Positions 55,029-63,983 of a stretch of 64,000 nucleotides of DNA are shown here, piece after piece. The notes beneath the pieces were generated by a model. It saw only the letters and a program-made list of their open reading frames with translations, searched no databases and was not told the origin of the DNA. The translations under genes were made by a program, and so were the position numbers. The DNA lies in assembly GCF_014648875.1 (NCBI RefSeq), contig NZ_BMRY01000004.1:62001-126000 (forward strand), read 5' to 3'. How positions within the stretch are numbered: the first letter of the stretch is position 1; every line of letters starts with the position of its first letter. Source of the stretch: Streptomyces parvus (GTDB taxonomy: Bacteria > Actinomycetota > Actinomycetes > Streptomycetales > Streptomycetaceae).

Positions 55029-56261
55029 ATGGCCACCACACCGGAGCCGCCCGCGGCGCCACCGAAGCCCACCTGGGAGCCCAAGCAGCCGGACCCTCCG
55101 TACCCCTGGCTGCGCCCGACCATCCGGATACGGCTCACGCTGCTGTACGGCGGGATGTTCCTGATCGCGGGCATCGTGCTGCTGTCGATCATCTACATGC
55201 TGGCCGCGCAGGCGCTCCACGTCGGCAGCGAGCTGCCGTTCGAGATCGTCAGCGGCAAGGTCACCAGCGAGATCTGCAGCCTGCCCGCGAACGCCAGTCC
55301 GGACGCCTTCAACGCCGCGATGAACGCCTGCGTCAACAACCAGCGCAAGGCGGCCCTGGACACCCTGCTCAACCGTTCGCTCCTCGCCCTGCTCGGCCTC
55401 AGCGTGATCGCCTTCGCCTTCGGCTACGCCATGGCCGGACGCGTCCTGTCCCCGCTCGGCCGGATCACCCGGACCGCGCGACGGGTGGCCGGCACCGACC
55501 TCACCCGGCGGATCGAGCTGGACGGCCCGGACGACGAGCTGAAGGAGCTGGCGGACACGTTCGACGACATGCTGGACCGGCTGGAGCGGGCCTTCACCGC
55601 ACAGCAGCGGTTCGTCGGCAACGCCTCGCACGAGCTGCGCACCCCACTGGCGATCAACCGCACCCTGCTGGAGGTGCACATCTCCGACCCGGAGGCCCCG
55701 CCGGAGCTCCACCAGCTCGGCAGGACCCTCCTGGCCACCAACGAGCGCAGCGAACAGCTGGTCGAGGGCCTGCTGCTGCTGGCCCGCAGCGACAACCAGA
55801 TCGTCGAGCGCAAACCGGTCGACCTGGCGGAGGTCGCCGAGCGCGCCATCGACCAGACCCGGGCGGAGGCGCTGGCCAGGAAGGTCGACATCCGCGGCGA
55901 GCGGGAATCGGCCACGGTGCAGGGCAACGGGGTCCTGCTGGAGCGGATCGCGCTGAACCTCGTGCAGAACGCCGTGCGCTACAACGTGCCCGATGACGGC
56001 TGGGTGGAGGTCACCACCGAGGTGCGGGACGGGCAGGCCCTGCTGGTCGTCTCCAACACCGGCCCGGTGGTCCCGGCGTACGAGATCGACAACCTCTTCG
56101 AGCCCTTCAGGCGGCTGCGTACGGAGCGCACGGGCAGCGACAAGGGGGTCGGGCTCGGCCTGTCGATCGCCCGGTCCGTCGCCCGGGCGCACGGAGGCCG
56201 TATCATCGCGGAGCCCCGCGAGGGCGGCGGTCTCGTGATGCGCGTCACTCTGCCGCTCTGA
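55029..56261 (+). CDS. cutS: Sensor histidine kinase CutS
   Basis: The 410-residue kinase has a Pro-rich cytosolic start, transmembrane helices at about 37-62 and 113-137, an extracellular loop between them, a HAMP segment, the H-box in VGNASHELRTPLAINRTLLE, the N-box NLVQNAVRYNVP and the G-box GVGLGLSIARSVARAHGG. The extracellular loop contains only two cysteines, Cys83 and Cys101, which fits reports that CutS senses envelope redox or folding state through two conserved cysteines. It forms an operon with cutR, five bases upstream. Confidence 0.88.
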   Translation: MATTPEPPAAPPKPTWEPKQPDPPYPWLRPTIRIRLTLLYGGMFLIAGIVLLSIIYMLAAQALHVGSELPFEIVSGKVTSEICSLPANASPDAFNAAMNACVNNQRKAALDTLLNRSLLALLGLSVIAFAFGYAMAGRVLSPLGRITRTARRVAGTDLTRRIELDGPDDELKELADTFDDMLDRLERAFTAQQRFVGNASHELRTPLAINRTLLEVHISDPEAPPELHQLGRTLLATNERSEQLVEGLLLLARSDNQIVERKPVDLAEVAERAIDQTRAEALARKVDIRGERESATVQGNGVLLERIALNLVQNAVRYNVPDDGWVEVTTEVRDGQALLVVSNTGPVVPAYEIDNLFEPFRRLRTERTGSDKGVGLGLSIARSVARAHGGRIIAEPREGGGLVMRVTLPL

Positions 56262-56664
56262 GAGGCTGCGCGATGTGACTCTGCACCGAATCTTCATGTT
56301 CGCTTTGGGCGGAATTTTCAGGACCCGTTCCCGGGCGGGTCGTGTGTGATCGATCACAGGGTCGATTTTCCGGTCATCTACTCTCCGTGATCGCGACTCT
56401 GCCGGAAAGCCGGTAATCGTCCGGGTTTTCGGGGATCGTTATCACGGGAAGTACACGGGGTGGCGCCCGTGAACTGCACAGTCGGGACCGTGTACGGTCC
56501 CCATCGCCACCCAAGCCGAGCCTCGCCGAGGCGGCCGGTTGGGTGTCGATTGAGTAACAGACCTTGATGTGAGGCAAAATCTCCGCCTCAGGTCGGGCAC
56601 AAGTCCGGCCTCTCACGCGTTACGTGCGCTGAGACACCTAGACACCCACGAGGGGGAGAGCGAC
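56262..56664 (+). other. Long leader and promoter region of the DUF4193 gene
   Basis: No gene is seen in these 403 bases. Contents: the palindrome TGTGATCGATCACA (56345-56358); an inverted repeat CACGGG/CCCGTG (56454-56471); a perfect 18-base palindrome beginning GGGACCGT (56484-56501), perhaps an operator; and, just before the gene, a folded leader candidate (56541-56647) with a closing stem and two hairpins. The exact promoter was not identified. Confidence 0.45.
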
Positions 56665-56961
56665 ATGGCAACGGATTACGACACCCCACGCAAGACCGAC
56701 GACGACGTCGACCAGGACAGCCTCGAAGAGCTCAAGGCGCGTCGGAGCGACAAGACGGCCTCCGCCGTCGACGTCGACGAGTTCGACGCCGCCGAGGGCC
56801 TGGAGCTGCCCGGCGCGGACCTCTCCAACGAGGAGCTGGCCGTCCGGGTGCTGCCCAAGCAGGCGGACGAGTTCACCTGCATGAGCTGCTTCCTGGTGCA
56901 CCACCGCAGCCAGCTGGCCCGCGAGAAGAACGGTCAGCCCATCTGCCGCGACTGCGACTGA
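56665..56961 (+). CDS. DUF4193 zinc-ribbon-like protein
   Basis: ATG 56665 follows GGGGGAG, giving 98 residues. The protein is acidic (DDDVDQDSLEELKARR) up to about residue 70. It ends with CMSCFLVHHRSQLAREKNGQPICRDCD, where two CxxC pairs make a likely zinc ribbon. DUF4193 is universally conserved in actinobacteria and its role is unknown; it often lies close to dut, as here. A structured leader precedes it, so expression may be controlled at the RNA level. Confidence 0.88.
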   Translation: MATDYDTPRKTDDDVDQDSLEELKARRSDKTASAVDVDEFDAAEGLELPGADLSNEELAVRVLPKQADEFTCMSCFLVHHRSQLAREKNGQPICRDCD

Positions 56962-56974
56962 GGTCGAGTCGGCC

Positions 56975-57937
56975 GTGGCAGGCGAGACACCGTTCCGGAA
57001 GCGGCGCCCCTGGCGTCGGCACGGCCATCAGGCGCAGCAGGACGGTATCGGCGGCACAGGCCCGGCAGAAGGCGGTCACGCGTCTGCCGAGCGGTCCGCC
57101 GCCCCGCCGGACCACTCCGGCGGTTCCGACGACGAGCGAGGCCGTTCGGCCTCGCTCGAAGTGGCCGGGGCGGCAGCGCTGCCGGACCTGGCCGCGCAGC
57201 AGGAACAGCAGGACCGGGCGGATCCCACGACCGGGGGCCGCCTGCACGCAGTGAAACGGGGCGTACGCAAGAGCGGGGAGAGCGCGAAGGCACTGGCCGC
57301 CCAGCTGGCCGACCGCATCATCGAAACGGCCCCGCGCGTGCCGGTGCGCGACCTCGCCACCCTCCGCAGGCAGTTCCCCGGGCTCGGTCCCGAGGAACTG
57401 GCCGACAAGCTGGTCACTGGAGCCTGCCGGGGCACCGCGACCGTCGGCGCCGGCATCGGGGCCGCCGCGATGATGCCCGTACCGCCCGCGATGCTCGCCG
57501 AGCTGGCGGCGGAGGTGACCGGCGTCGCCGCGATCGAGATGAAGCTCGTCGCCGAGCTCCACGAGGTCTACGGCCTTCGACCCCCGGGCAATCTCGGCCA
57601 GCGCAGCACCGCGTATCTGACGTCCTGGACGGAGGAGCGCGGCATCGACGTCACCCGGCCCACCACGCTCAACGCCGCCCTCGGCGGCCAGATGAAGCGT
57701 GAGCTGCGCCAGCAGATCATGAAGCGCATGGCGCGCAATCTGCCCAACCTGATCCCGTTCATGATCGGCGCCGCCGTCGGCGCCACGATGAACCGCCGCG
57801 ACACCCGCAAGCTCGCCGACCGGGTCAGGAACGACCTGCGCAAGCAGCAGATCCCCTGGGACCGGCTGCCCGCGCTGCCGCCGCTGGAACAGCCGCTGAA
57901 CCCGGCCGAGCTGCCCAAGGAGATCGAGGGCCCCTGA
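56975..57937 (+). CDS. Conserved actinobacterial protein, possibly membrane-associated
   Basis: GTG 56975 begins 14 bases after the DUF4193 stop, so the two are probably co-transcribed. The 320-residue product has a charged, disordered N-terminus (about 1-85). The helical region that follows contains a glycine-rich hydrophobic stretch (LVTGACRGTATVGAGIGAAAMMPVPPAMLAELAAEVTG, about 144-180) and a second one (NLIPFMIGAAVGATMNRR, about 252-269). It ends with a Pro/Leu-rich tail. I do not recognise a catalytic motif; a membrane-embedding helical protein is likely. Confidence 0.6.
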   Translation: MAGETPFRKRRPWRRHGHQAQQDGIGGTGPAEGGHASAERSAAPPDHSGGSDDERGRSASLEVAGAAALPDLAAQQEQQDRADPTTGGRLHAVKRGVRKSGESAKALAAQLADRIIETAPRVPVRDLATLRRQFPGLGPEELADKLVTGACRGTATVGAGIGAAAMMPVPPAMLAELAAEVTGVAAIEMKLVAELHEVYGLRPPGNLGQRSTAYLTSWTEERGIDVTRPTTLNAALGGQMKRELRQQIMKRMARNLPNLIPFMIGAAVGATMNRRDTRKLADRVRNDLRKQQIPWDRLPALPPLEQPLNPAELPKEIEGP

Positions 57938-57964
57938 GGGAATCCGGCCGGTCCGGCGAACGGC

Positions 57965-58423
57965 TCAGGCGGTCCTGGCGCCGCTCAGCGCCGCCGCCAG
58001 GCCCCGCGGGTCGCGGGTGGAGAGATAGACGTACGGAGTCGGGTCCTCGGGATCCGTGACCTCCACCCGTACCGCCGTATCCACATAGCCGCGCAGCAGC
58101 ATGAACGCACGGGCGTCCGCCTTGTGCGTGCGCCAGGCCCGCGCCTCCTCGGCGTCCAGCACCTCGGGCTCGCCGAGCGCCGACAGCGGGATCCTGGCGT
58201 CGCCGGCGACGAGGGACCCCGCCACCACCCGGATCCGGGCCGAGCCGTAACCGCTCACCACGAGCGCCGCCGCGGCCGTACCGCCGACCAGCCCCGCGAG
58301 CAGCGGCAACGTGCCCAGCGGCAGTAGCATCAAGCCGCAGGCGACCCCGATCCCGAAGGCGATGAACCACCAGGAGCGGGGCGCGGTGAGACGTTCGTCG
58401 AAGGGCGGTGCGGAAGGCTGCAT
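57965..58423 (-). CDS. DUF3093 membrane protein
   Basis: ATG 58423 (MQPSAPPFDERLTAPRSWWF) is preferred because the conserved domain starts here; 152 residues. Two transmembrane helices lie at about 21-66 (WWFIAFGIGVACGLMLLPLG, LPLLAGLVGGTAAAALVV), followed by a soluble domain with DAEEARAWRTHKADARAFMLLRGYVDTAVRVEV and YVYLSTRDPRGLAAAL, typical of DUF3093. In actinobacteria this gene regularly stands opposite dut and DUF3710. The function is unknown. It is divergent from a thioesterase gene. Confidence 0.88.
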   Translation of the reverse strand: MQPSAPPFDERLTAPRSWWFIAFGIGVACGLMLLPLGTLPLLAGLVGGTAAAALVVSGYGSARIRVVAGSLVAGDARIPLSALGEPEVLDAEEARAWRTHKADARAFMLLRGYVDTAVRVEVTDPEDPTPYVYLSTRDPRGLAAALSGARTA

Positions 58424-58481
58424 GGCACCAAGCTTGGCACGGCGCGACCGGCACACCGCCGCGCGGGTAAGGTCTGCGCCT

Positions 58482-59066
58482 GTGAGTGGAACATCAGCAG
58501 CTCTGACACCCCCGGCCGACGCCGTCGCGCCGGTCCGGCACCCCGACGCGCCCGCCCCCGGCGAGCTCCTCGGGGCGCACTACGAACACTGCTTCGGCTG
58601 CGGCGGGGGACAGCCGCACGGACTGCACCTGATGGCGCGGGCCGGTGAGGGCGTGAGCGTCACCGCCGAGTTCACCGTGCAGCCCGCCCACCAGGGCGCC
58701 CCCGGACTGGCCCACGGCGGTGTGCTCGCCACGGCGCTGGACGAGACCCTCGGCTCGCTGAACTGGCTGCTGCGCACCATCGCGGTGACCGGACGGCTGG
58801 AGACCGACTTCGTCCGCCCCGTCCCCGTGGACACCGTGCTGCACCTCGACGCCCGGATCACCGCCGTGCACGGGCGCAAGATCTACTCCACCGCCACCGG
58901 CCGGATCGGCGGCCCCGAAGGCCCCGTCGCGGTCCGCGCCGACGCCCTCTTCATCGAGGTCAAGGTCGACCACTTCATCGACAACGGCCGGCCCGCCGAG
59001 ATCCAGGCGGCCATGTCCGACCCCGACCAGGTCCGGCGCGCCCGCGCCTTCGAGGTGAACCCGTGA
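58482..59066 (+). CDS. PaaI family thioesterase (hotdog fold)
   Basis: GTG 58482 (MSGTSAALTPPADAVAP) lies eight bases after a TAAGGT -10-like box and gives 194 residues. The protein has a hotdog fold with the acyl-CoA thioesterase motif HGGVLATALDETLG (about residues 82-95) preceded by HCFGCGGGQPHGLHLMA, typical for PaaI/ACOT members. Such enzymes hydrolyse acyl-CoA esters; the acyl chain is not predictable. Its stop overlaps the dut start by four bases, forming an operon. Confidence 0.85.
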   Translation: MSGTSAALTPPADAVAPVRHPDAPAPGELLGAHYEHCFGCGGGQPHGLHLMARAGEGVSVTAEFTVQPAHQGAPGLAHGGVLATALDETLGSLNWLLRTIAVTGRLETDFVRPVPVDTVLHLDARITAVHGRKIYSTATGRIGGPEGPVAVRADALFIEVKVDHFIDNGRPAEIQAAMSDPDQVRRARAFEVNP

Positions 59067-59593
59067 CCCGCAGCCCCGTCGACGTACTGATCCGCCGGAC
59101 CGACCCGGACGTGCCGATCCCGGCGTACGGACACCCGGGCGACGCCGGGGCCGACCTGGTGACCACCGAGGCCGCCGAACTCGCCCCCGGCGAGCGCGTG
59201 GTGCTGCCCACCGGGGTCTCGATCGCCCTGCCCGACGGGTACGCCGCGTTCGTGCACCCGCGCTCCGGCCTCGCAGCCCGCTGCGGAGTGGCCCTCGTGA
59301 ATGCCCCAGGGACGGTTGATGCCGGGTACCGTGGGGAGATCAAGGTGATCGTGGTCAACCTCGATCCACGCGAGAGCGTGCGATTCGAACGGTTCGACCG
59401 GATTGCCCAACTGGTTGTCCAGCAGGTCGAGAAGGTGCGCTTCCACGAGGTGGCGGAACTTCCCGGCTCGGCGCGGGCCGAAGGGGGCTTCGGGTCCACC
59501 GGCGGCCACGCGTCGGTGGACGGCGCCGAGGGCCAGATCACCCACGGTGGGAACAGCTACGCTTCGGTCGTATCCGACCGGGAAGGACAGTGA
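59063..59593 (+). CDS. dut: dUTP diphosphatase
   Basis: Dut converts dUTP to dUMP and keeps uracil out of DNA. GTG 59063 overlaps the upstream stop codon; 176 residues. All five motifs of trimeric dUTPases are present: DAGADLVT, HPRSGLAARCG, NAPGTVDAGYRGEIKV with the catalytic Asp, FDRIAQLVVQ and the C-terminal RAEGGFGSTGGH that closes over the substrate. After motif five there is a 22-residue extension. It lies between the thioesterase and the DUF3710 gene, as in many actinobacteria. Confidence 0.97.
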   Translation: MTRSPVDVLIRRTDPDVPIPAYGHPGDAGADLVTTEAAELAPGERVVLPTGVSIALPDGYAAFVHPRSGLAARCGVALVNAPGTVDAGYRGEIKVIVVNLDPRESVRFERFDRIAQLVVQQVEKVRFHEVAELPGSARAEGGFGSTGGHASVDGAEGQITHGGNSYASVVSDREGQ

Positions 59594-59594
59594 C

Positions 59595-60368
59595 GTGTTC
59601 GGACGTCGCAAGAAGAGTGGTTCCGCCGAGGACGCGGCGGACGAGGTGCGCGAGGCCGAGCAGGTCGCCGACGAGTCAGGCGCATCCGACGAGGCCGGCA
59701 CCGGCACGCGTCGGATGAATCTTCCGCCGGCCCCCCGGCCGGACGGACCCTGGGACAGCTCCGAGGTCTCCCAGCCCGGCGAGGGCCGGGTCGACCTGGG
59801 CGGCATCTTCGTCCCCGGGGTCGAGGGCATGGAACTGCGCGTCGAGGTGGCCGGGGACGCGATCGTCGCCGCCACCGTGGTGCTGCGCGACAGCGCGATC
59901 CAGCTCCAGGCCTTCGCCGCCCCCAAGAAGGAGGGCATCTGGGGCGAGGTCCGCGAGGAGATCGCCTCGGGCATCACCCAGCAGGGCGGCATCATCGACG
60001 AGGTCGAGGGCCCGCTGGGCTGGGAGCTGCGCGCGCAGGTCCCCGTACAGCTCCCGGACGGCACGGGCGGGGTGCAGCTCGTGCGCTTCGTCGGCGTCGA
60101 CGGCCCCCGCTGGTTCCTGCGCGGAGTCATCTCCGGCCAGGGCGCCGTCCAGCCGGAGGCCGCGGGACTGCTGGAGACGATCTTCCGGGACACCGTGGTC
60201 GTCCGCGGCGACGGCCCGATGGCCCCGCGCGACCCGATCGTCCTCAAGCTCCCCGACGACGCCCAGATGGTGCCCGAGGGCGTGCAGCAGGAGGACCAGG
60301 AGAGCTCCCGGTTCTCCGGCGGCATGGGTCAGCTCCAGCGCGGCCCCGAGATCACCGAGGTCCGTTAG
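59595..60368 (+). CDS. DUF3710 family protein
   Basis: GTG 59595 starts one base after the dut stop codon and follows GGAAGGA; 257 residues. The family start FGRRKKSGSAEDAADEV is followed by an acidic region and a conserved domain with PWDSSEVSQPGEGRVDLGGIFVPGVEGMELRVE, AFAAPKKEGIWGEVREEI and GVDGPRWFLRGVISG. DUF3710 is always found directly after dut in actinobacteria but has no assigned function. It is probably cytosolic. A strong terminator closes the thioesterase-dut-DUF3710 operon. Confidence 0.9.
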   Translation: MFGRRKKSGSAEDAADEVREAEQVADESGASDEAGTGTRRMNLPPAPRPDGPWDSSEVSQPGEGRVDLGGIFVPGVEGMELRVEVAGDAIVAATVVLRDSAIQLQAFAAPKKEGIWGEVREEIASGITQQGGIIDEVEGPLGWELRAQVPVQLPDGTGGVQLVRFVGVDGPRWFLRGVISGQGAVQPEAAGLLETIFRDTVVVRGDGPMAPRDPIVLKLPDDAQMVPEGVQQEDQESSRFSGGMGQLQRGPEITEVR

Positions 60369-60386
60369 CGGACACCGCACGGCACC

Positions 60387-60429
60387 GGCCGGTGGGCCGC
60401 ACCCCTTCCCGGGGTGCGGCCCACCGGCC
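60387..60429 (+). terminator. Terminator after the dut operon
   Basis: A perfect 19-base stem (60387-60405 with 60411-60429) encloses loop TTCCC. It begins 18 bases after the DUF3710 stop codon. Confidence 0.85.
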
Positions 60430-60523
60430 TTCGTACGCATCGGCCCCGGCCATTGCCCGGCCGTGTGCCGTACACACATACTTGGCGGGCGACGACGCGG
60501 GCCACGTACGACGGGGGAGCAGC

Positions 60524-61258
60524 ATGACCGAGAGCACCAACGGACAGTCCGGCACGGCCCTCGCCGAGGACCCGGCCCGCAGCGCCATGGTCACGGTCGA
60601 GGACCTGCACCGGTCGTACGGCAGCGGAGCGGCGGCCGTGCACGCCCTGCGCGGCGTCTCCTTCGAGATCCCGCGCGGCGAACTGGTCGCGCTCAAGGGC
60701 CGCTCCGGCTCCGGCAAGACCACCCTGCTCAACCTGGTCGGCGGACTGGACACCCCCGACAGCGGCCGGATCACCGTCGACGGCACCGAGCTGGCCGGCC
60801 TCGGCGAGAAGGGCCTGCTGGAGCTGCGCCGGGACCGGGTCGGTTTCATCTTCCAGTCCTTCGGCCTCATCCCGATCCTGACCGCCGCCGAGAACGTCGG
60901 CGTACCGCTGCGGCTGCGCAGGGCCGACCCGGCCGAGCGTGACGAGCGGGTCGCCCTGCTGCTCTCCCTGGTCGGCCTCGCCGACCACGCCGAGCAGCGC
61001 CCCGGAGAGCTCTCCGGCGGCCAGCAGCAGCGCGTCGCCATCGCCCGCGCCCTCGCCAACCGCCCCGCCCTCCTGATCGCCGACGAACCCACCGGACAGC
61101 TCGACGCCGAGACCGGGCTCGCCGTGATGGAACTGCTCCGCGCGGTCGTCCGCAGCGAGAACGTCACCGCCCTCGTCGCCACCCACGACCCCCAGCTGCT
61201 GGGCCTCGCCGACCGGGTCCTGGAGCTGAGCGACGGGCATATCGTCGAACAGTCCTGA
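60524..61258 (+). CDS. ABC transporter ATP-binding protein, LolD/MacB type
   Basis: ATG 60524 follows GGGGGAGC and yields 244 residues. All ABC ATPase motifs are intact: Walker A GRSGSGKTT, Q-loop FIFQSFGLIPILTAAENV, signature LSGGQQQRVAIARAL, Walker B LLIADEPTGQLD and the H-loop in VATHDPQLLG. The subfamily is that of FtsE/LolD/MacB-like ATPases that energise FtsX-type permeases. No permease is encoded beside it in the window, so its partner must lie elsewhere. It stands between the dut operon terminator and a KdpD-like kinase gene. Confidence 0.9.
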   Translation: MTESTNGQSGTALAEDPARSAMVTVEDLHRSYGSGAAAVHALRGVSFEIPRGELVALKGRSGSGKTTLLNLVGGLDTPDSGRITVDGTELAGLGEKGLLELRRDRVGFIFQSFGLIPILTAAENVGVPLRLRRADPAERDERVALLLSLVGLADHAEQRPGELSGGQQQRVAIARALANRPALLIADEPTGQLDAETGLAVMELLRAVVRSENVTALVATHDPQLLGLADRVLELSDGHIVEQS

Positions 61259-61439
61259 GCCCCCGGCCTGCCCTCCCGGCTCTCCCGGCGCGCATCAGAG
61301 TTCCGTCAATACGCCCCTCACCTGCACTCTCCGGACCGAACCACGGCCCGCGGCGGAGTAGCGTCGACGGCGGCAGCCGCACCGGGCGCGCCACCGGCCC
61401 TCCGCAGGACACGGCCGGACGGAAGAAGACAATGGGGCC

Positions 61440-63983
61440 ATGGGACGCGGCACACTCCGGATCTACCTGGGCGCGGCACCGGGCGTCGGCAAGACGTACG
61501 CGATGCTCTCCGAGGCGCACCGCCGGGTCGAGCGCGGCACCGACTGTGTGGTGGCCTTCGTCGAGCACCACGCCCGGCCGCGCACCGAGGTGCTGCTGCA
61601 CGGCCTGGAGCAGGTCCGGCGCAGCGAGATCAGCTACCGCGGCGCCGTCTTCACCGAGATGGACGTCGACGCCGTCCTGGAGCGCGCCCCGGCCGTGGCC
61701 CTGGTCGACGAGCTGGCCCACACCAACGTCCCCGGCTCCCGCAACGCCAAGCGCTGGCAGGACGTCGAGGAGCTGCTCAAGGCCGGGATCGACGTCATAT
61801 CCACGGTCAACATCCAGCACCTGGAGTCGCTCGGCGACGTGGTCGAGTCGATCACCGGTGTCCGGCAGCGCGAGACCGTCCCCGACGAGGTGGTCCGCCG
61901 GGCCGACCAGATCGAGCTGGTCGACATGTCGCCCCAGGCCCTGCGCCGCCGGATGGCCCACGGCAACATCTACCAGCCCGACAAGATGGACGCCGCCCTC
62001 TCCAACTACTTCCGCCCCGGCAACCTCACCGCCCTGCGCGAGCTGGCCCTGCTGTGGACCGCCGACCGGGTCGACGAGTACCTCCAGCAGTACCGGGGCG
62101 AGCACAACATCCGCACGACCTGGCAGGCCCGCGAACGCATCGTCGTCGGGCTGACCGGCGGGCCCGAGGGCCGCACCCTCATCCGCCGCGCCTCCCGGAT
62201 GGCCGCCAAGGGCTCCGGCAGCGAGATCCTCGCCGTCTACATCGCCCGCAGCGACGGCCTGACCGCCGCCTCCCCCAAGGAGCTGGCCGTCCAGCGCACC
62301 CTGGTCGAGGACCTCGGCGGCACCTTCCACCACGTCATCGGCGACGACATACCGGCCGCGCTGCTGGAGTTCGCCCGCGGCGTCAACGCCACCCAGATCG
62401 TGCTGGGCTCCAGCCGCCGCAAGACCTGGCAGTACATCTACGGCCCCGGGGTCGGCGCGACCGTCGCCCGGGAGTCCGGTCCCGATCTCGACGTCCACAT
62501 CGTCACCCATGAAGAGGTCGCCAAGGGCCGCGGTCTGCCCATCGCCCGCGGCGCCCGGCTCGGCCGCGCCCGGATCCTCTGGGGCTGGCTCGTCGGGGTC
62601 GTCGGCCCCGTCCTGCTCGCGGTGGTCCTGCGCTCCATGGAGGACGCCCCCGGCCTCGCCAACGACGTCCTGCTCTTCCTCTTCCTGACGGTGGCCGCCG
62701 CCCTGCTCGGCGGACTGAGACCCGCGCTGGCCTCGGCGGCCGCCGGCTCCCTGCTGCTGAACTACTGGTTCACCCCGCCGACCCACACCCTGACCGTCCA
62801 GGACCCGGAGAACCTCGTCGCCATCGTGATCTTCTTCGCGGTGGCGGTGGCGGTCTCCTCCGTGGTCGACCTCGCGGCCCGGCGCACCCACCAGGCCGCC
62901 CGGCTGCGTGCCGAGTCGGAGATCCTCTCCTTCCTCGCCGGCAGCGTGCTGCGGGGCGAGACCGCCCTGGACGCCCTGCTGGAACGGGTCCGCGAGACCT
63001 TCGCCATGGAGTCCGTCGCCCTGCTGGAGCGCAGCAGCGACGTGGAGCCGTGGACCTGCGCCGGATCCGTCGGACCGGCCCCGGTCAGCCGCCCCGACGA
63101 CGCCGATGTGGACATGCCGGTCGGCGACAACCTGGCCCTCGCGCTCTCCGGCCGGGTGCTGCCGGCCGAGGACCGCCGGGTGCTCGGCGCGTTCGCCGCC
63201 CAGGCCGCCGTCGTCCTGGACCGCCAGCGCCTGGTCGGGGAGGCCGAAGAGGCGCGCAGGCTCGCCGAGGGCAACCGGATCAGGACCGCCCTGCTCGCCG
63301 CCGTCAGCCACGACCTGCGCACCCCGCTGGCCGCCATCAAGGCCGCCGTCAGCTCGCTGCGCTCCGACGACGTCGCCTGGTCCGACGAGGACGAGGCGGA
63401 GCTCCTGGAAGGCATCGAGGACGGTGCGGACCGGCTGGACCACCTCGTCGGCAACCTGCTGGACATGTCCCGCCTCCAGACCGGCACCGTGACTCCCCTG
63501 ATCCGCGAGATCGACCTCGACGAGGTGGTCCCGATGGCGCTCGGCGGCGTCCCCGAGGGCAGCGTCGACCTCGACGTCCCCGAAACACTGCCGATGGTCG
63601 CCGTCGACCCCGGGCTCCTGGAGCGGGTCGTCGCCAACATCGTCGAGAACGCCGTCAAGTACAACCCGGGCCGGGAGCCCGTCGCCGTGGCCGCCAGCGC
63701 GCTCGGCGGCCGCGTCGAGCTGCGGGTGGTCGACCGGGGCCGGGGCGTCCCCGACGAGGCCAAGGACCGCATCTTCGAGCCCTTCCAGCGGTACGGTGAC
63801 GCCCCGCGCGGCGCCGGAGTGGGCCTCGGCCTCGCCGTCTCCCGGGGCTTCGCCGAGGCCATGGGCGGCACGCTGGACGCCGAGGACACCCCCGGCGGCG
63901 GGCTGACCATGGTCCTGACGCTGGCCGCGGCGCCGGGCGGGGGCCGGGCCGACCCCGAGCTGCCCGCCCGGGTCACCTCGTGA
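61440..63983 (+). CDS. KdpD-like sensor histidine kinase with universal-stress-like domain
   Basis: The 847-residue protein shows the KdpD plan. The N-terminal Kdp domain has Walker A GAAPGVGKTYAML and LVDELAHTNVPGSRNAKRWQDVEELL (residues 1-210). A universal stress domain follows (about 220-360). Four transmembrane helices of the DUF4118 type lie at about 385-480, then a GAF-like part and the kinase core with AAVSHDLRTPLAAIKAAVSSL (about 620-640) and NIVENAVKYNPG. KdpD senses potassium limitation or turgor. No kdp transport genes are near it, so it may control another response. The stop overlaps the start of a following gene at 63980. Confidence 0.9.
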   Translation: MGRGTLRIYLGAAPGVGKTYAMLSEAHRRVERGTDCVVAFVEHHARPRTEVLLHGLEQVRRSEISYRGAVFTEMDVDAVLERAPAVALVDELAHTNVPGSRNAKRWQDVEELLKAGIDVISTVNIQHLESLGDVVESITGVRQRETVPDEVVRRADQIELVDMSPQALRRRMAHGNIYQPDKMDAALSNYFRPGNLTALRELALLWTADRVDEYLQQYRGEHNIRTTWQARERIVVGLTGGPEGRTLIRRASRMAAKGSGSEILAVYIARSDGLTAASPKELAVQRTLVEDLGGTFHHVIGDDIPAALLEFARGVNATQIVLGSSRRKTWQYIYGPGVGATVARESGPDLDVHIVTHEEVAKGRGLPIARGARLGRARILWGWLVGVVGPVLLAVVLRSMEDAPGLANDVLLFLFLTVAAALLGGLRPALASAAAGSLLLNYWFTPPTHTLTVQDPENLVAIVIFFAVAVAVSSVVDLAARRTHQAARLRAESEILSFLAGSVLRGETALDALLERVRETFAMESVALLERSSDVEPWTCAGSVGPAPVSRPDDADVDMPVGDNLALALSGRVLPAEDRRVLGAFAAQAAVVLDRQRLVGEAEEARRLAEGNRIRTALLAAVSHDLRTPLAAIKAAVSSLRSDDVAWSDEDEAELLEGIEDGADRLDHLVGNLLDMSRLQTGTVTPLIREIDLDEVVPMALGGVPEGSVDLDVPETLPMVAVDPGLLERVVANIVENAVKYNPGREPVAVAASALGGRVELRVVDRGRGVPDEAKDRIFEPFQRYGDAPRGAGVGLGLAVSRGFAEAMGGTLDAEDTPGGGLTMVLTLAAAPGGGRADPELPARVTS

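Noticed and set aside
61164..63443. A 759-codon minus-strand frame opposite the KdpD-like kinase
   Set aside because: Antisense shadow with repetitive composition; the plus-strand KdpD motifs are unambiguous.
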